Source: Nocardioides sp. zg-DK7169 (GTDB taxonomy: Bacteria; Actinomycetota; Actinomycetes; Propionibacteriales; Nocardioidaceae). From it: a stretch of 64,000 bases of DNA. Every line of letters begins with the position of its first letter. Position 1 is the first letter of the stretch. The translations under genes and the position numbers were made by a program. Below, one piece after another: positions 1-8,041 of the stretch. Below the pieces are notes generated by a model. It made no database searches, had not been told where the DNA came from, and saw only the letters and a list, made by a program, of their open reading frames with translations. The DNA is taken from positions 186,001-250,000 of the forward strand of contig NZ_JABJRA010000001.1 in NCBI RefSeq assembly GCF_013155365.1, given 5' to 3'.

Positions 1-90
1 GCCCGCAGCAGTACCGACGCCGCTTCGCCTGCTGAGGTCTCGACCGGCTCGGCCAACGGCCTACACGCGCGACCGGCGGGCCTGCAGACG
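1..90. other. Left-edge non-coding or unassigned sequence
   Basis: No reading frame here has a recognisable product. It lies downstream of rpsA on the minus strand. coaE often follows rpsA in actinobacteria, but no P-loop start of coaE is visible, so the next gene must begin outside the window. Confidence 0.4.
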
Positions 91-130
91 CACCGAGGCC
101 CGGTCACCTCGCGGTGACCGGGCCTCGGTG
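91..130 (-). terminator. Intrinsic terminator hairpin of rpsA
   Basis: Perfect inverted repeat with an 18-bp stem (left arm begins CACCGAGGCC) and a TCGC loop, 30 bp after the rpsA stop codon. No T-run follows, as is common for actinobacterial terminators. Confidence 0.8.
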
Positions 131-160
131 GTTCAGCTGGTGGAGAAGTCCTTCAGCGGA

Positions 161-1639
161 TCAGTTGCCGCCGCCGGTGAGCTTCTCGCGGAGCGCCTGC
201 AGCGCCTCGTCCGAGGCGAGCGAGCCGCCACCGGTCTCGGTGCTGGTCTCGACCTCGGCGGAGGAGGAGTACGAGGTGGCCTCGCCAGCCTCGGCCTCGG
301 CCTTGCGGGCCTCGGCCTGCTGCTTGACGTGGGCCTCCCAGCGGGCGTGCGCCTTGGCGTACTGGTCCTCCCAGACGGCGCGCTGGTCCTCGAAGCCCTC
401 GAGCCACTCGCCGGTCTCCGGGTCGAAGCCCTCGGGGTAGACGTAGTTGCCCTGCTCGTCGTACGTGGCCGGCATGCCGTACAGCGTCGGGTCGAACTCC
501 TCGACGTCCGTGGCGGCAGCGGTCTCGTTGGCCTGCTTCAGCGACAGCGAGATGCGGCGACGCTCCAGGTCGATGTCGATGATCTTGACCATGACGTCGT
601 CGTTGACCTGGACGACCTGCTCCGGGATCTCCACGTGGCGCTCGGCCAGCTCGGAGATGTGGACCAGGCCCTCGATGCCCTCCTCGACACGGACGAACGA
701 ACCGAAGGGCACCAGCTTGGTGACCTTGCCCGGCACGATCTGGCCGATCTGGTGGGTCCGGGCGAAGTGCTGCCACGGGTCCTCCTGCGTCGCCTTGAGC
801 GACAGGGAGACCCGCTCGCGCTCCATGTCCACGTCGAGGACCTCGACGGTGACCTCGTCGCCCACGGCGACGACCTCGGAGGGGTGGTCGATGTGCTTCC
901 ACGACAGCTCGGAGACGTGCACCAGGCCGTCGACGCCGCCGAGGTCCACGAACGCACCGAAGTTGACGATCGAGGAGACGACGCCCTTGCGGATCTGGCC
1001 CTTCTGGAGCTGGGTCAGGAAGCCGTGGCGAACCTCGGACTGGGTCTGCTCGAGCCAGGCACGGCGCGACAGGACCACGTTGTTGCGGTTCTTGTCGAGC
1101 TCGATGATCTTGGCCTCGAGGGTCTGACCCACGTAGGGCTGGAGGTCGCGGACGCGACGCATCTCCACCAGCGAGGCGGGCAGGAAGCCGCGCAGGCCGA
1201 TGTCGAGGATGAGGCCGCCCTTGACGACCTCGATGACGGTGCCCTCGACGACGCCGTCCTCCTCCTTGACCTGCTCGATGGTGCCCCAGGCACGCTCGTA
1301 CTGAGCGCGCTTCTTGGACAGGATCAGGCGGCCTTCCTTGTCCTCCTTCTGGAGGACGAGGGCCTCGACCTTGTCGCCGACTGCGACGACCTCGGACGGG
1401 TCGACGTCGTGCTTGATCGACAGCTCGCGCGAGGGGATGACGCCCTCGGTCTTGTAGCCGATGTCAAGCAGAACCTCGTCGCGGTCCACCTTCACGATGG
1501 TGCCGTCGACGATGTCGCCGTCGTTGAAGTACTTGATCGTCGCGTCGATGGCGGCGAGGAAGTCCTCTTCGGACCCGATGTCGTTGATCGCGACCTGAGG
1601 CGCGTCGTAGTCCGGAAGAGCGGAGATGGTGCTCGTCAT
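161..1639 (-). CDS. rpsA: 30S ribosomal protein S1
   Basis: 492-aa S1 protein that binds mRNA on the 30S subunit and helps translation initiation. Four S1 (OB-fold) repeats are visible, roughly residues 37-110, 124-195, 210-282 and 295-369. The last two carry the classic FGAFVDLGG and FGSFVRVEEG turns. An acidic Ala/Glu/Gln-rich tail follows, containing a YVYPEGFDPETG segment typical of actinobacterial S1. The ATG at 1639 (MTSTISALPDYD) is chosen because GGAAA lies about 10 nt upstream; a longer frame adds 14 unlikely residues. rpsA close to polA is conserved actinobacterial synteny. It is transcribed away from a 290-nt leader shared with the divergent methyltransferase. Confidence 0.97.
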   Translation of the reverse strand: MTSTISALPDYDAPQVAINDIGSEEDFLAAIDATIKYFNDGDIVDGTIVKVDRDEVLLDIGYKTEGVIPSRELSIKHDVDPSEVVAVGDKVEALVLQKEDKEGRLILSKKRAQYERAWGTIEQVKEEDGVVEGTVIEVVKGGLILDIGLRGFLPASLVEMRRVRDLQPYVGQTLEAKIIELDKNRNNVVLSRRAWLEQTQSEVRHGFLTQLQKGQIRKGVVSSIVNFGAFVDLGGVDGLVHVSELSWKHIDHPSEVVAVGDEVTVEVLDVDMERERVSLSLKATQEDPWQHFARTHQIGQIVPGKVTKLVPFGSFVRVEEGIEGLVHISELAERHVEIPEQVVQVNDDVMVKIIDIDLERRRISLSLKQANETAAATDVEEFDPTLYGMPATYDEQGNYVYPEGFDPETGEWLEGFEDQRAVWEDQYAKAHARWEAHVKQQAEARKAEAEAGEATSYSSSAEVETSTETGGGSLASDEALQALREKLTGGGN

Positions 1640-1930
1640 AAGGGAAGTATTTCCTTGGTGGGCAGAAAGTCGTGCGGGCACGCGCGAAGGCCGGTTTCAC
1701 TACCGATCGAGAAGCGCTCCCGGGCGGAAGCAGTGATAGCGAGCGAGAGTCCACTCCGTCCGGGACGCAGGCAGACCTCTGGCGCATCAGCCAGCGTACG
1801 CCGCGCCGTGCACTGCCGTCCAACCCGGGCGCCTCGGACGCGCGCAGGAGGTATTACCGTCGGATCCGTGAGCAGTCCCGCGGGCAACCCCGCCGCACCC
1901 GACTCCCGTCACCATCCTCCCCTCCCGCCC
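1640..1930. promoter_or_regulatory. Divergent rpsA / methyltransferase intergenic region
   Basis: 291 bp without a convincing gene. On the minus strand a possible rpsA promoter is visible: -10 TACGCT (plus coordinates 1793-1798) and -35 TTGGAC (1818-1823), spacer 19 bp, which is slightly long. This would give rpsA a leader of about 150 nt. On the plus strand AGGAGG at 1845-1850 lies 17 nt before an in-frame GTG at 1868, a possible longer start for the methyltransferase. Confidence 0.35.
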
Positions 1931-2725
1931 ATGCGCGTCGAACGCCGGCCCGTGAGCGAGACCGAGTCACGCCACGCCAACGGCCCCGACTGGGACCGCT
2001 ACGCCGACGAGTACCAGGCGACCCACGGCGAGTTCCTCGGCGACACCGGCTTCGTGTGGGGACCCGAGGGCCTCACCGAGTCCACCGCCGGCGTGCTCGG
2101 GCCCGTGGCCGGCCGCGACGTCCTGGAGGTCGGCTCCGGCGCCGGGCAGTGCTCGCGCTGGATCCGCACCCAGGGCGGCCGCGCGTTCGGCATCGACCTG
2201 TCGCTTCGCCAGCTGCAGCACTCGCGCCGCATCGACCTCGACTCCGGGGTCGTGGTGCCCTCGGTGCTGGGCACCGCGACCGAGCTGCCGTTCGCAGACG
2301 CGTCCTTCGACGTCGTGTTCTCCTCCTTCGGCGCGCTGCAGTTCGTGCGCGACATCGACGTCGCGGTCGCCGAGGCCGCGCGGGTGCTGCGCCCCGGCGG
2401 GCGCTTCGCGTTCTCGATCACCCACCCGACGCGGTGGATGTTCCCCGACGACCCGGGCGAGGAGGGGCTGGTGGCCAGCCAGTCCTACTGGGACCGCACG
2501 CCGTACGTCGAGGTCGACGAGGCCACCGGCGCGCCCTCCTACGTCGAGCACCACCGCACTCTCGGCGACTGGGTGACGCTGCTGGCCGGCGCGGGGTTCC
2601 GGATCACCACGCTGCTCGAGCCGGAGTGGCCGGCCGGCCACGACCGGGTCTGGGGCGGCTGGTCGGCGACCCGCGGCCGGTTCACCCCCGGCACCGCGAT
2701 CTTCGGCGCCGACCTGCCCGGCTGA
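1931..2725 (+). CDS. Class I SAM-dependent methyltransferase
   Basis: 264-aa Rossmann-fold methyltransferase of unknown substrate. Motif I is VLEVGSGAG, followed by an acidic residue in FGID, then a post-I segment ATELPFADASFDVVFS and VLRPGG, the usual Methyltransf_11 order. The C-terminal third (SYWDRTPYVEVDE, VEHHRTLGDWV) resembles actinobacterial UbiE-like enzymes. The start is uncertain: ATG 1931, GTG 1952 and GTG 1868 are all in frame and none has an ideally spaced ribosome-binding site. It is convergent with the DUF3068 gene across a strong hairpin. The actual reaction cannot be read from sequence. Confidence 0.85.
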   Translation: MRVERRPVSETESRHANGPDWDRYADEYQATHGEFLGDTGFVWGPEGLTESTAGVLGPVAGRDVLEVGSGAGQCSRWIRTQGGRAFGIDLSLRQLQHSRRIDLDSGVVVPSVLGTATELPFADASFDVVFSSFGALQFVRDIDVAVAEAARVLRPGGRFAFSITHPTRWMFPDDPGEEGLVASQSYWDRTPYVEVDEATGAPSYVEHHRTLGDWVTLLAGAGFRITTLLEPEWPAGHDRVWGGWSATRGRFTPGTAIFGADLPG

Positions 2726-2754
2726 GCGGACGCCTGTCTCGGAACGTGGACGCA

Positions 2755-2789
2755 GGAACGGGGCGGGGCCGGCGGCCCCGCCCCGTTCC
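2755..2789. terminator. Bidirectional terminator hairpin
   Basis: Perfect 16-bp GC-rich stem (GGAACGGGGCGGGGCC) with a 3-nt loop, between the convergent methyltransferase and DUF3068 genes, so it can serve both. Confidence 0.85.
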
Positions 2790-2816
2790 GGGCGGTACTG
2801 GGTGTCGCTGGGTCGC

Positions 2817-3824
2817 TCAGACCTTGGCGGCCTCGCGGTGCGAGCCGTCGCCCTTCGGCGCGTCGGCGCGTGCCGGGGCGTCGTTGGCGCCGCGTCGTCC
2901 GAGCACGATCCCCAGGACGATCAGGACCAGCCCGAGGATCAGGCCGAGGATCGGGAACAGGCCGTTGACCATGCTGAGCAGCGAGGCCTTGGACTCGTAC
3001 TCCTCGACGTTGGCGGCCACCTGGTCGTCGGTGTAGCTGAGGTTGGCCTCGGTGGTGGTCGCGCGCTCCTCGCCGTCGATCGCCAGGGTGGAGCGCTGCT
3101 CCTCGACGCGCTTGATCACCGCGCCGGTGACCGGCTCGACGTAGAAGGTGCGCTTGTTGGCGTAGACGACGTCGGCCTCGACGTTGTCGTTGCCCCGCTC
3201 GCCCACGACGGACGCGGGGACCTCACGGGTGCCCACGACGGCGGCCGGCAGGTCGGCCTCGAACTTGTAGACCGCGAGGCCGTCGATGTCGGTCTCCTCG
3301 ACGAACTCGGCGGGGACGGCGGTGCCGGCGGTGCCGTCCCACCAGTCGTAGGTCTCCTTCTCGGTGCCGAAGGGGAACTTGTAGACCAGGCCCTCGCGCT
3401 TGACCGCCACGCGCTCGTCCTCGGTGGTCTCGCTGAACCCGCCGCAGCAGTCGACCGCCTCGCCGGTGTGGGCGTCGAACGCCGCGCGGCCACGGCTCTG
3501 CGAGCGGATCTCCCCGTCGTCGGAGGTGATCGTCTGGGTGTCGGCCCAGACCCGGACGTCCGTGCCCTGGTCGTCGCTGGCCTCTCGGCTGGCCTCGACG
3601 TCGCCACGCGTGGTGGAGACCGCCGTCAGGTCGACCATGATCTCCGTCAGCATGGACGGGTCGGTGTCGAAGATGACCGCGCCCTCGGCCGTCAGCGTTG
3701 TCTCGCTGTCCTGGTCGATCGGGGCTACGGCGAGCTTGGGGTAGGCGTAGAACTTGAGGAGCGCTGCTGCCACGAGCAGGAACACCCCCAGTCCCACCAG
3801 GACCGTTGGAACAACTCGACGCAT
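2817..3824 (-). CDS. DUF3068 / PorA-family membrane-anchored protein
   Basis: 335-aa envelope protein. It has an N-terminal transmembrane segment (VVPTVLVGLGVFLLVAAALL), a large extracytoplasmic region of about 250 residues, and a C-terminal hydrophobic helix (LFPILGLILGLVLIVLGIVL) followed by a basic tail. This two-anchor architecture is that of DUF3068, a family often labelled porin PorA-like in actinobacteria; pore function here is not shown. ATG 3824 is preferred because GGGGAG lies 6 nt upstream; a TTG one codon earlier is possible. It is adjacent and divergent to the envelope-glycan cluster, which suggests a cell-surface role. A cysteine pair, CC, occurs in the central part. Confidence 0.8.
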   Translation of the reverse strand: MRRVVPTVLVGLGVFLLVAAALLKFYAYPKLAVAPIDQDSETTLTAEGAVIFDTDPSMLTEIMVDLTAVSTTRGDVEASREASDDQGTDVRVWADTQTITSDDGEIRSQSRGRAAFDAHTGEAVDCCGGFSETTEDERVAVKREGLVYKFPFGTEKETYDWWDGTAGTAVPAEFVEETDIDGLAVYKFEADLPAAVVGTREVPASVVGERGNDNVEADVVYANKRTFYVEPVTGAVIKRVEEQRSTLAIDGEERATTTEANLSYTDDQVAANVEEYESKASLLSMVNGLFPILGLILGLVLIVLGIVLGRRGANDAPARADAPKGDGSHREAAKV

Positions 3825-3877
3825 CAAGGACTCCCCTTCTCTCCCACCGGGTGACAGACGTCACGCGGCCCGGCGAG

Positions 3878-3906
3878 ACACTAGCAGGAAGTTACTGGTG
3901 CGTCAC
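3878..3906 (-). promoter_or_regulatory. Promoter of the DUF3068 gene
   Basis: On the minus strand, -35 GTGACG and -10 TAGTGT are separated by exactly 17 bp. The -10 end is about 55 nt upstream of the ATG. The leader contains GTGAC-N4-GTCAC at 3851-3864. Confidence 0.5.
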
Positions 3907-3925
3907 CGCACTCTCACGGATCTCT

Positions 3926-3937
3926 TGACACGTGTCA
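3926..3937. promoter_or_regulatory. Perfect 12-bp palindrome, possible operator
   Basis: TGACACGTGTCA lies between the divergent DUF3068 and methyltransferase genes, about 20 bp upstream of the DUF3068 -35 element. A dyad in this place is typical of an activator or repressor site. The cognate regulator is unknown. Confidence 0.35.
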
Positions 3938-3968
3938 TGCGCCACCCGCCGACGCCGGCGTACCAGTA

Positions 3969-4676
3969 GTGTTCCGCAGCGTGGACGCGCAGGAGATCCG
4001 CAAGTCGGCGGCGTTGGAGAAGAAGCACTGGTGGTACGCCGAGAGGCGGGGGCTGGTACGACGTCTGGTGCGCCCGCTGCCAGCGGGCCGGGCCCTCGAC
4101 GTCGGGTGCGGCGGGGGCGGCAACACCGGCGTGCTGCGCGACCTCGGCTGGGACGTCACCGGCATCGAGTACTCCCCCGTCGCGGCGGGCATCGCACGCG
4201 GCCGCGGCCTGAAGGTGGTGCGCGGCGACGCCCAGTGCCTGCCGGTGGCCGACGCCTCGATGGACCTGGTGATGTCGACCGACGCCTGGGAGCACATCGA
4301 GGACGACAAGGCCGTGGCCCGCGAGACCGCACGCGTGCTGCGCCCCGGCGGCCGGGCCCTGGTCGCGGTGCCGTGCAGCATGGCGCTGTGGAGCGGCCAC
4401 GACGTCGCCCTGGGCCACCTGCGCCGCTACGAGCGCGCCGACCTGGCCGCGCTGCTGGAGGGTGCGGGCCTCAAGGTCGTCGACATCAGCTCCTGGAACG
4501 TCCTGCTGCGTCCCGTGGCCCGCCTGCGGCGCAAGAACAACGACAGCGAGAGCGAGATGGAGGAGGTGCACCCGGTACTCAACGCCGGGCTGCGCGCCGC
4601 CGTCGCGACCGAGCGCTTCCTGCCCGTGCAGCGGCTGCCCGGCATCAGCCTGGTCGCCCGCGCCGTCAAGCGCTGA
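3969..4676 (+). CDS. Class I SAM methyltransferase of the envelope cluster
   Basis: 235-aa methyltransferase. The N-terminal KKHWWYAERR segment followed by LDVGCGGGGNTG (motif I), FGD-equivalent GIEYS, VADASMDLVMSTDAWEH and VLRPGGR matches the Methyltransf_11 group often found in polysaccharide or glycolipid clusters. The HWWY motif is common in envelope-linked methyltransferases. GTG 3969 or GTG 3981 could be the start; neither has a strong ribosome-binding site. The stop overlaps the leader of the next gene (2-nt gap), so the two are probably translated together. The substrate, perhaps a sugar or lipid carrier, is inferred from context only. Confidence 0.8.
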   Translation: MFRSVDAQEIRKSAALEKKHWWYAERRGLVRRLVRPLPAGRALDVGCGGGGNTGVLRDLGWDVTGIEYSPVAAGIARGRGLKVVRGDAQCLPVADASMDLVMSTDAWEHIEDDKAVARETARVLRPGGRALVAVPCSMALWSGHDVALGHLRRYERADLAALLEGAGLKVVDISSWNVLLRPVARLRRKNNDSESEMEEVHPVLNAGLRAAVATERFLPVQRLPGISLVARAVKR

Positions 4677-4678
4677 GC

Positions 4679-5719
4679 ATGAGCGACTGGATCGCCGACC
4701 CCCGGATCCGCTGGCGGATCCTGCTCACCGCACGCCTGGACGCCCCGCTCGGCCCGGACGACGCCCACCGGGTCGGTGAGCGGCTGCAGGCCCTCGCGGC
4801 CCGGCACGGCTGGCCCGACGAGCGTCCCGCGGACCAGCGGTGCTCGGTCGAGCGCGCCGACGACCTGGGCGCGCTGCGTGCCCACCTGGCCGAGGAGGAC
4901 CGCACGCCGGTCGTGGTCGGGCTGGCCGGTGAGCACCTCGTGGTCTCTGCGCACCACGCCCACGTGGACGGGCTCGGCCTGCTCGACGTGCTGGCCGAGG
5001 TCACGGGCTCCGAGGTCTCCTCGGGCGCACGTGGCGTGACCGGTCGCCCCCGTGCCGGCGGGTTCCTCGGCTCCGCGGCCCGGCGCCTGGGCGAGGTCGC
5101 CCTCGCGCCGCCCGCGCGTGTCGCGCTGCCCGGTGTGGCGCCCGCCGCTGGTGACGCGTTCGCGGTCGTGAGCGTCCCGGGCCACCACGGCACCGCGCGA
5201 CTGGTGCACGCCGCGACCGTCGGGCTCGTGCGCCACAACCGCCTGGCGCGACGTCGTACCCGCCACGTGGCCGTCGCCATCGGCGCGGCGCGGCGCGAGG
5301 AGACCCCGCCCGGGACCCCGCGGCGCATCGAGGACCGCAGCGAGCTGCTGCGGCTGCGCGACGTGGAGGACCTGGACCTGGCGGCGGTGGAGCGGCTGGT
5401 GCGCGAGGCGCCCACCCAGCCCCCGGTCGAGGCCGGGGGCGCCGCGGGCGGGCGGGTCGTCGAGACGGCGCTGCGGGTGCTCGCGCCCCGGCTCGGCTCG
5501 AGCCTGCTCGTCTCCCACCTGGGCCGGGTACAGGCACCGGGGGTCGCCGGCCTCGCCTTCCATCCGGTCACCGCGGGCGGGACCGGCCTGTCGCTGGGCG
5601 CCGTGGGGATCGGCGACCGCACCGTGCTCGGCCTGCGGGCGCGCCGCAGCGAGTGGGACGACGCGTCTCTGGCGGCGCTCCTGGACACCCTCGTGGCGGC
5701 GCTGGACGCCCCGGGCTGA
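4679..5719 (+). CDS. Condensation-domain-like (PapA/WES type) acyltransferase
   Basis: 346-aa protein with the sequence HHAHVDGLG near residue 85, matching the HHxxxDG catalytic motif of CoA- or carrier-dependent acyltransferases (chloramphenicol acetyltransferase, NRPS condensation, PapA and wax-ester synthase superfamily). The second histidine would be the general base. It starts with ATG 2 nt after the preceding methyltransferase stop, so the two form an operon. The C-terminal half contains a weak second-lobe signature (SSLLVSHLGRV). The protein is shorter than the roughly 450-aa wax-ester synthases. In this context it may acylate a surface glycan or glycolipid; that is inference. Confidence 0.7.
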   Translation: MSDWIADPRIRWRILLTARLDAPLGPDDAHRVGERLQALAARHGWPDERPADQRCSVERADDLGALRAHLAEEDRTPVVVGLAGEHLVVSAHHAHVDGLGLLDVLAEVTGSEVSSGARGVTGRPRAGGFLGSAARRLGEVALAPPARVALPGVAPAAGDAFAVVSVPGHHGTARLVHAATVGLVRHNRLARRRTRHVAVAIGAARREETPPGTPRRIEDRSELLRLRDVEDLDLAAVERLVREAPTQPPVEAGGAAGGRVVETALRVLAPRLGSSLLVSHLGRVQAPGVAGLAFHPVTAGGTGLSLGAVGIGDRTVLGLRARRSEWDDASLAALLDTLVAALDAPG

Positions 5720-5722
5720 GGC

Positions 5723-6925
5723 TCAGGCGCGGCCCACCCGGACCAGCTCCTCGGCGACCACGGCCACCGCCTCGCGGTGCATGCGCGTCCAGCTGAAGTG
5801 CGCCGCCCACTCCTGGCAGGCACCGACCACGGTCGCCCGCTCCTCGGGGTGCTCCAGCCCCTTGAGGGACGCGCGCACCCGGTCGGCGAGACGGGCGGCG
5901 ACGACCTCGAGGTCGGGGTCGTCGGGAACCAGCCAGCCGGTGTGCCCGTCGCGGATCGAGTCGCGCAGGCCGGGCACGTCGCGGGCCACCGTGGGCACGC
6001 CCCAGCCGGCCGACTCGATGACCACCTGGCCCCAGCCCTCGATGTCGGAGGCGCACACGTGCAGCGCGGCGCGGCGCAGCACCTCCCGCTTGGTCTCCTC
6101 CGCGACGAAGCCGTGGAACCTCACCCGGTCGGCGATGCCGAGCTCGTCGGCGAGCGCGACGAGGCGCTCCAGGTCCGGGCCCCGGCCGCAGACGTCGAGG
6201 TGCAGCCCGGGACGTTCGATCGCCAGCTCGCGTACGGCGCGCAGCACCAGGTCCACCCGCTTGTGCGGGACCAGGCGGCCCAGCACGACCATCCGGTCGG
6301 GGTCCTTGTCAGCGGCGCTCACCAGGGCCGGGTCCGGCACCTGGGCGCCGTTCGCGAGGATGTCGACCGGGCCGCACCACCCGAGCTGGCGCACCATCTC
6401 GGACCGGGTCGACTCCGAGACCGCGAGGGTCCGGCGGCGCCGGTAGACCAGCGGCATGAGGACCCGCTCGAGCCACTGCCCGAATGCGGCGACCGGCGCG
6501 GGGAAGTAGGTCGCGAACTGCTCCTGGTGCACGTGGTGCACGGGCATCACCACCACGGTGTCGCGGCGCACGAACAGCGGCGAGAAGGTCGGGATGCCGC
6601 ACTCGGGGTCGATCACCACCGACAGCGTGCGCCGCCGGCGCAACAGCGCCAGCGCGGCGTGGACGTAGAAGGTGAAGGCACCGCCGGCGCGCTGGACCCG
6701 GATGCCGTCGCGGACCTCGCGCCGGCCCTGGCCGCGCTCACGGGCGGTCACGAACTCCACGCGCGCGCCGGCCTCGGCGAGAGCGCGGGCGTACTCCCAG
6801 GCGTAGCGCTCCGAGCCCCCGGCGAGGGAGTGCCCGAGGTCGCGCCAGTTGACCACGACCGCGTGGTGACCGTGGAGGTCGACCGGGGGCGGGGTGGACG
6901 AGAAGGGCTCCGGGGCTGCGGGCAT
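5723..6925 (-). CDS. GT4-family glycosyltransferase
   Basis: 400-aa cytoplasmic retaining glycosyltransferase of the GT-B fold. The N-terminal acceptor domain has the GGSERYAWEYARALAEAG helix. The C-terminal donor domain has VVLGRLVPHKRVDLVLRA (GRLxxxKR, phosphate-binding) and an EGWGQVVIESAGWGVPTVA segment with the EX7E-type motif, both standard for GT4. It starts 3 nt after the stop of the GT2 gene, so they are co-transcribed. It converges with the acyltransferase gene with only 3 bp between stop codons. It probably adds a sugar from a nucleotide donor to a lipid-linked glycan; donor and acceptor are unknown. Confidence 0.9.
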   Translation of the reverse strand: MPAAPEPFSSTPPPVDLHGHHAVVVNWRDLGHSLAGGSERYAWEYARALAEAGARVEFVTARERGQGRREVRDGIRVQRAGGAFTFYVHAALALLRRRRTLSVVIDPECGIPTFSPLFVRRDTVVVMPVHHVHQEQFATYFPAPVAAFGQWLERVLMPLVYRRRRTLAVSESTRSEMVRQLGWCGPVDILANGAQVPDPALVSAADKDPDRMVVLGRLVPHKRVDLVLRAVRELAIERPGLHLDVCGRGPDLERLVALADELGIADRVRFHGFVAEETKREVLRRAALHVCASDIEGWGQVVIESAGWGVPTVARDVPGLRDSIRDGHTGWLVPDDPDLEVVAARLADRVRASLKGLEHPEERATVVGACQEWAAHFSWTRMHREAVAVVAEELVRVGRA

Positions 6926-6928
6926 CCG

Positions 6929-7738
6929 CTAGAACTCGGCGCCGGCCGCGGCGGGCGGCGCGACGGCGGGCAGCACGACACCCGACACGGCGGCAGGGGC
7001 CGTGGCCGGCACGGCGACCGGCGCGACCCGGGCCGGGCGCAGCTGCCAGGCGATGCGCCCGAGGTCGAGGAAGGAGCCGGCGCCGTGACGCACCGGGTCG
7101 AAGGTCGAGCCCGGCACGTCGGCCCACACCACGGGGAACTCGTCGATGGCGGCACCGAGACGGCGCGCCCGCGCCAGCAGCTCGACGTCGAAGGAGAAGC
7201 CGGGGGTGCGCAGGGCCGCGAACAGCTCGCGGGCCAGGTCCCCGCGCAGCAGCTTGAAGCCGCACTGGGTGTCGGAGATGCCGGGGACCAGCCGCGCGGT
7301 GCAGGAGCGGTACGCCCGAGCGCCGCCCTCGCGCAGCCGGCTGTGGCGGGCAGCGGTGTCGCTGCCGGGGACCGCGCGGGATCCGATCGCGACGTCGGCG
7401 CCCAGGAGGATCCGCCGCCACCCCTCGTCCAGGGCGTCCAGGCGGGTCGCGCCGTCGGCGTCCATGTAGCCCACCACGTCGGCGGTGGTCACGGCCATGC
7501 CGGTGCGGACCGCGGCGCCCTTGCCGGGCTGTGCGCAGTGCACCACGCGGACCGGGAGCGCGGAGCAGTCGGCCGCCCGGGCGACGCGGGAGGTGCCGTC
7601 GGTGCTCGCGTTGTCGACGACGACGACCTCGATGCGGCCGATCACGGCACGGTTCGCGCTGGCGTAGCGCGTCAGCTCGCGCAGCGTACGCGGCAGCCGG
7701 GCCTCCTCGTTGAGGGCCGGTATCACCAGCTGGAGCAT
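6929..7738 (-). CDS. GT2-family glycosyltransferase (dolichyl-phosphate-sugar synthase like)
   Basis: 269-aa GT-A enzyme. It shows VIPALNEEARLPRTL at the start, VVDNASTDGT, GKGAAVRTGM, and a MDADGATR segment with the DxD metal/nucleotide site, then DTQCGFKLLRGD, the signature of polyprenyl-phosphate mannose or glucose synthases. No C-terminal membrane helix is seen, so it is probably a soluble or peripheral synthase; the tail is Ala/Pro/Val-rich. The start ATG has GGAGG upstream. Its product, a polyprenyl-phosphate sugar, would be the donor type used by the neighbouring GT-C membrane enzymes, a functional link that is inferred. Confidence 0.88.
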   Translation of the reverse strand: MLQLVIPALNEEARLPRTLRELTRYASANRAVIGRIEVVVVDNASTDGTSRVARAADCSALPVRVVHCAQPGKGAAVRTGMAVTTADVVGYMDADGATRLDALDEGWRRILLGADVAIGSRAVPGSDTAARHSRLREGGARAYRSCTARLVPGISDTQCGFKLLRGDLARELFAALRTPGFSFDVELLARARRLGAAIDEFPVVWADVPGSTFDPVRHGAGSFLDLGRIAWQLRPARVAPVAVPATAPAAVSGVVLPAVAPPAAAGAEF

Positions 7739-7853
7739 GCGGGCCTCCCCCGTGCTGACGTTTCAGGGTCGCCGGACCGGCGCCGTGGGGGGCGCGGGGG
7801 CGAGGGACGGTGGGGTGCCGAGCAGCGTCGAGGAGACGCTCACCCCGCCGGCG

Positions 7854-7988
7854 TCACTGGTCGGAGTAGGAGTACAGCTGGTCTTCGGAGAGGATGTCGG
7901 GCTCGCTGCTGGAGTAGGCCTGGACGCCCCCGATCAGCACGACCGAGGAAAGCACGGCGCCGATGGCACCGGAGATCAAAAAGTTCAT
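7854..7988 (-). CDS. 44-aa secreted or membrane peptide, DUF2613-like
   Basis: Very small protein with one N-terminal hydrophobic helix (FLISGAIGAVLSSVVLIGGV) and a short polar Ser/Tyr/Asp-rich tail ending YSYSDQ. ATG 7988 is chosen because GGAGGG lies upstream; a longer frame from 8042 adds unlikely residues. Size, topology and place beside the AftD-type gene match the small secreted protein Rv0236A (DUF2613) beside aftD in mycobacteria. Family membership is judged by these features and is not certain. It may act as a companion to the GT-C enzymes. Confidence 0.6.
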   Translation of the reverse strand: MNFLISGAIGAVLSSVVLIGGVQAYSSSEPDILSEDQLYSYSDQ

Positions 7989-8041
7989 TGCTGGGTTCCC
8001 TCCCAAGAACTCACAGCGGCAGGCCGCCTTGGTGACGACCA

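Noticed and set aside
128..1930. Upstream extension of the 1931 methyltransferase through the rpsA region
   Set aside because: It is antisense to rpsA; the methyltransferase homology begins only after about 1950.
3925..3953. TTGACA at 3925-3930 as a plus-strand -35 element
   Set aside because: No -10-like hexamer occurs at 16-18 bp; the bases belong to the TGACACGTGTCA dyad.
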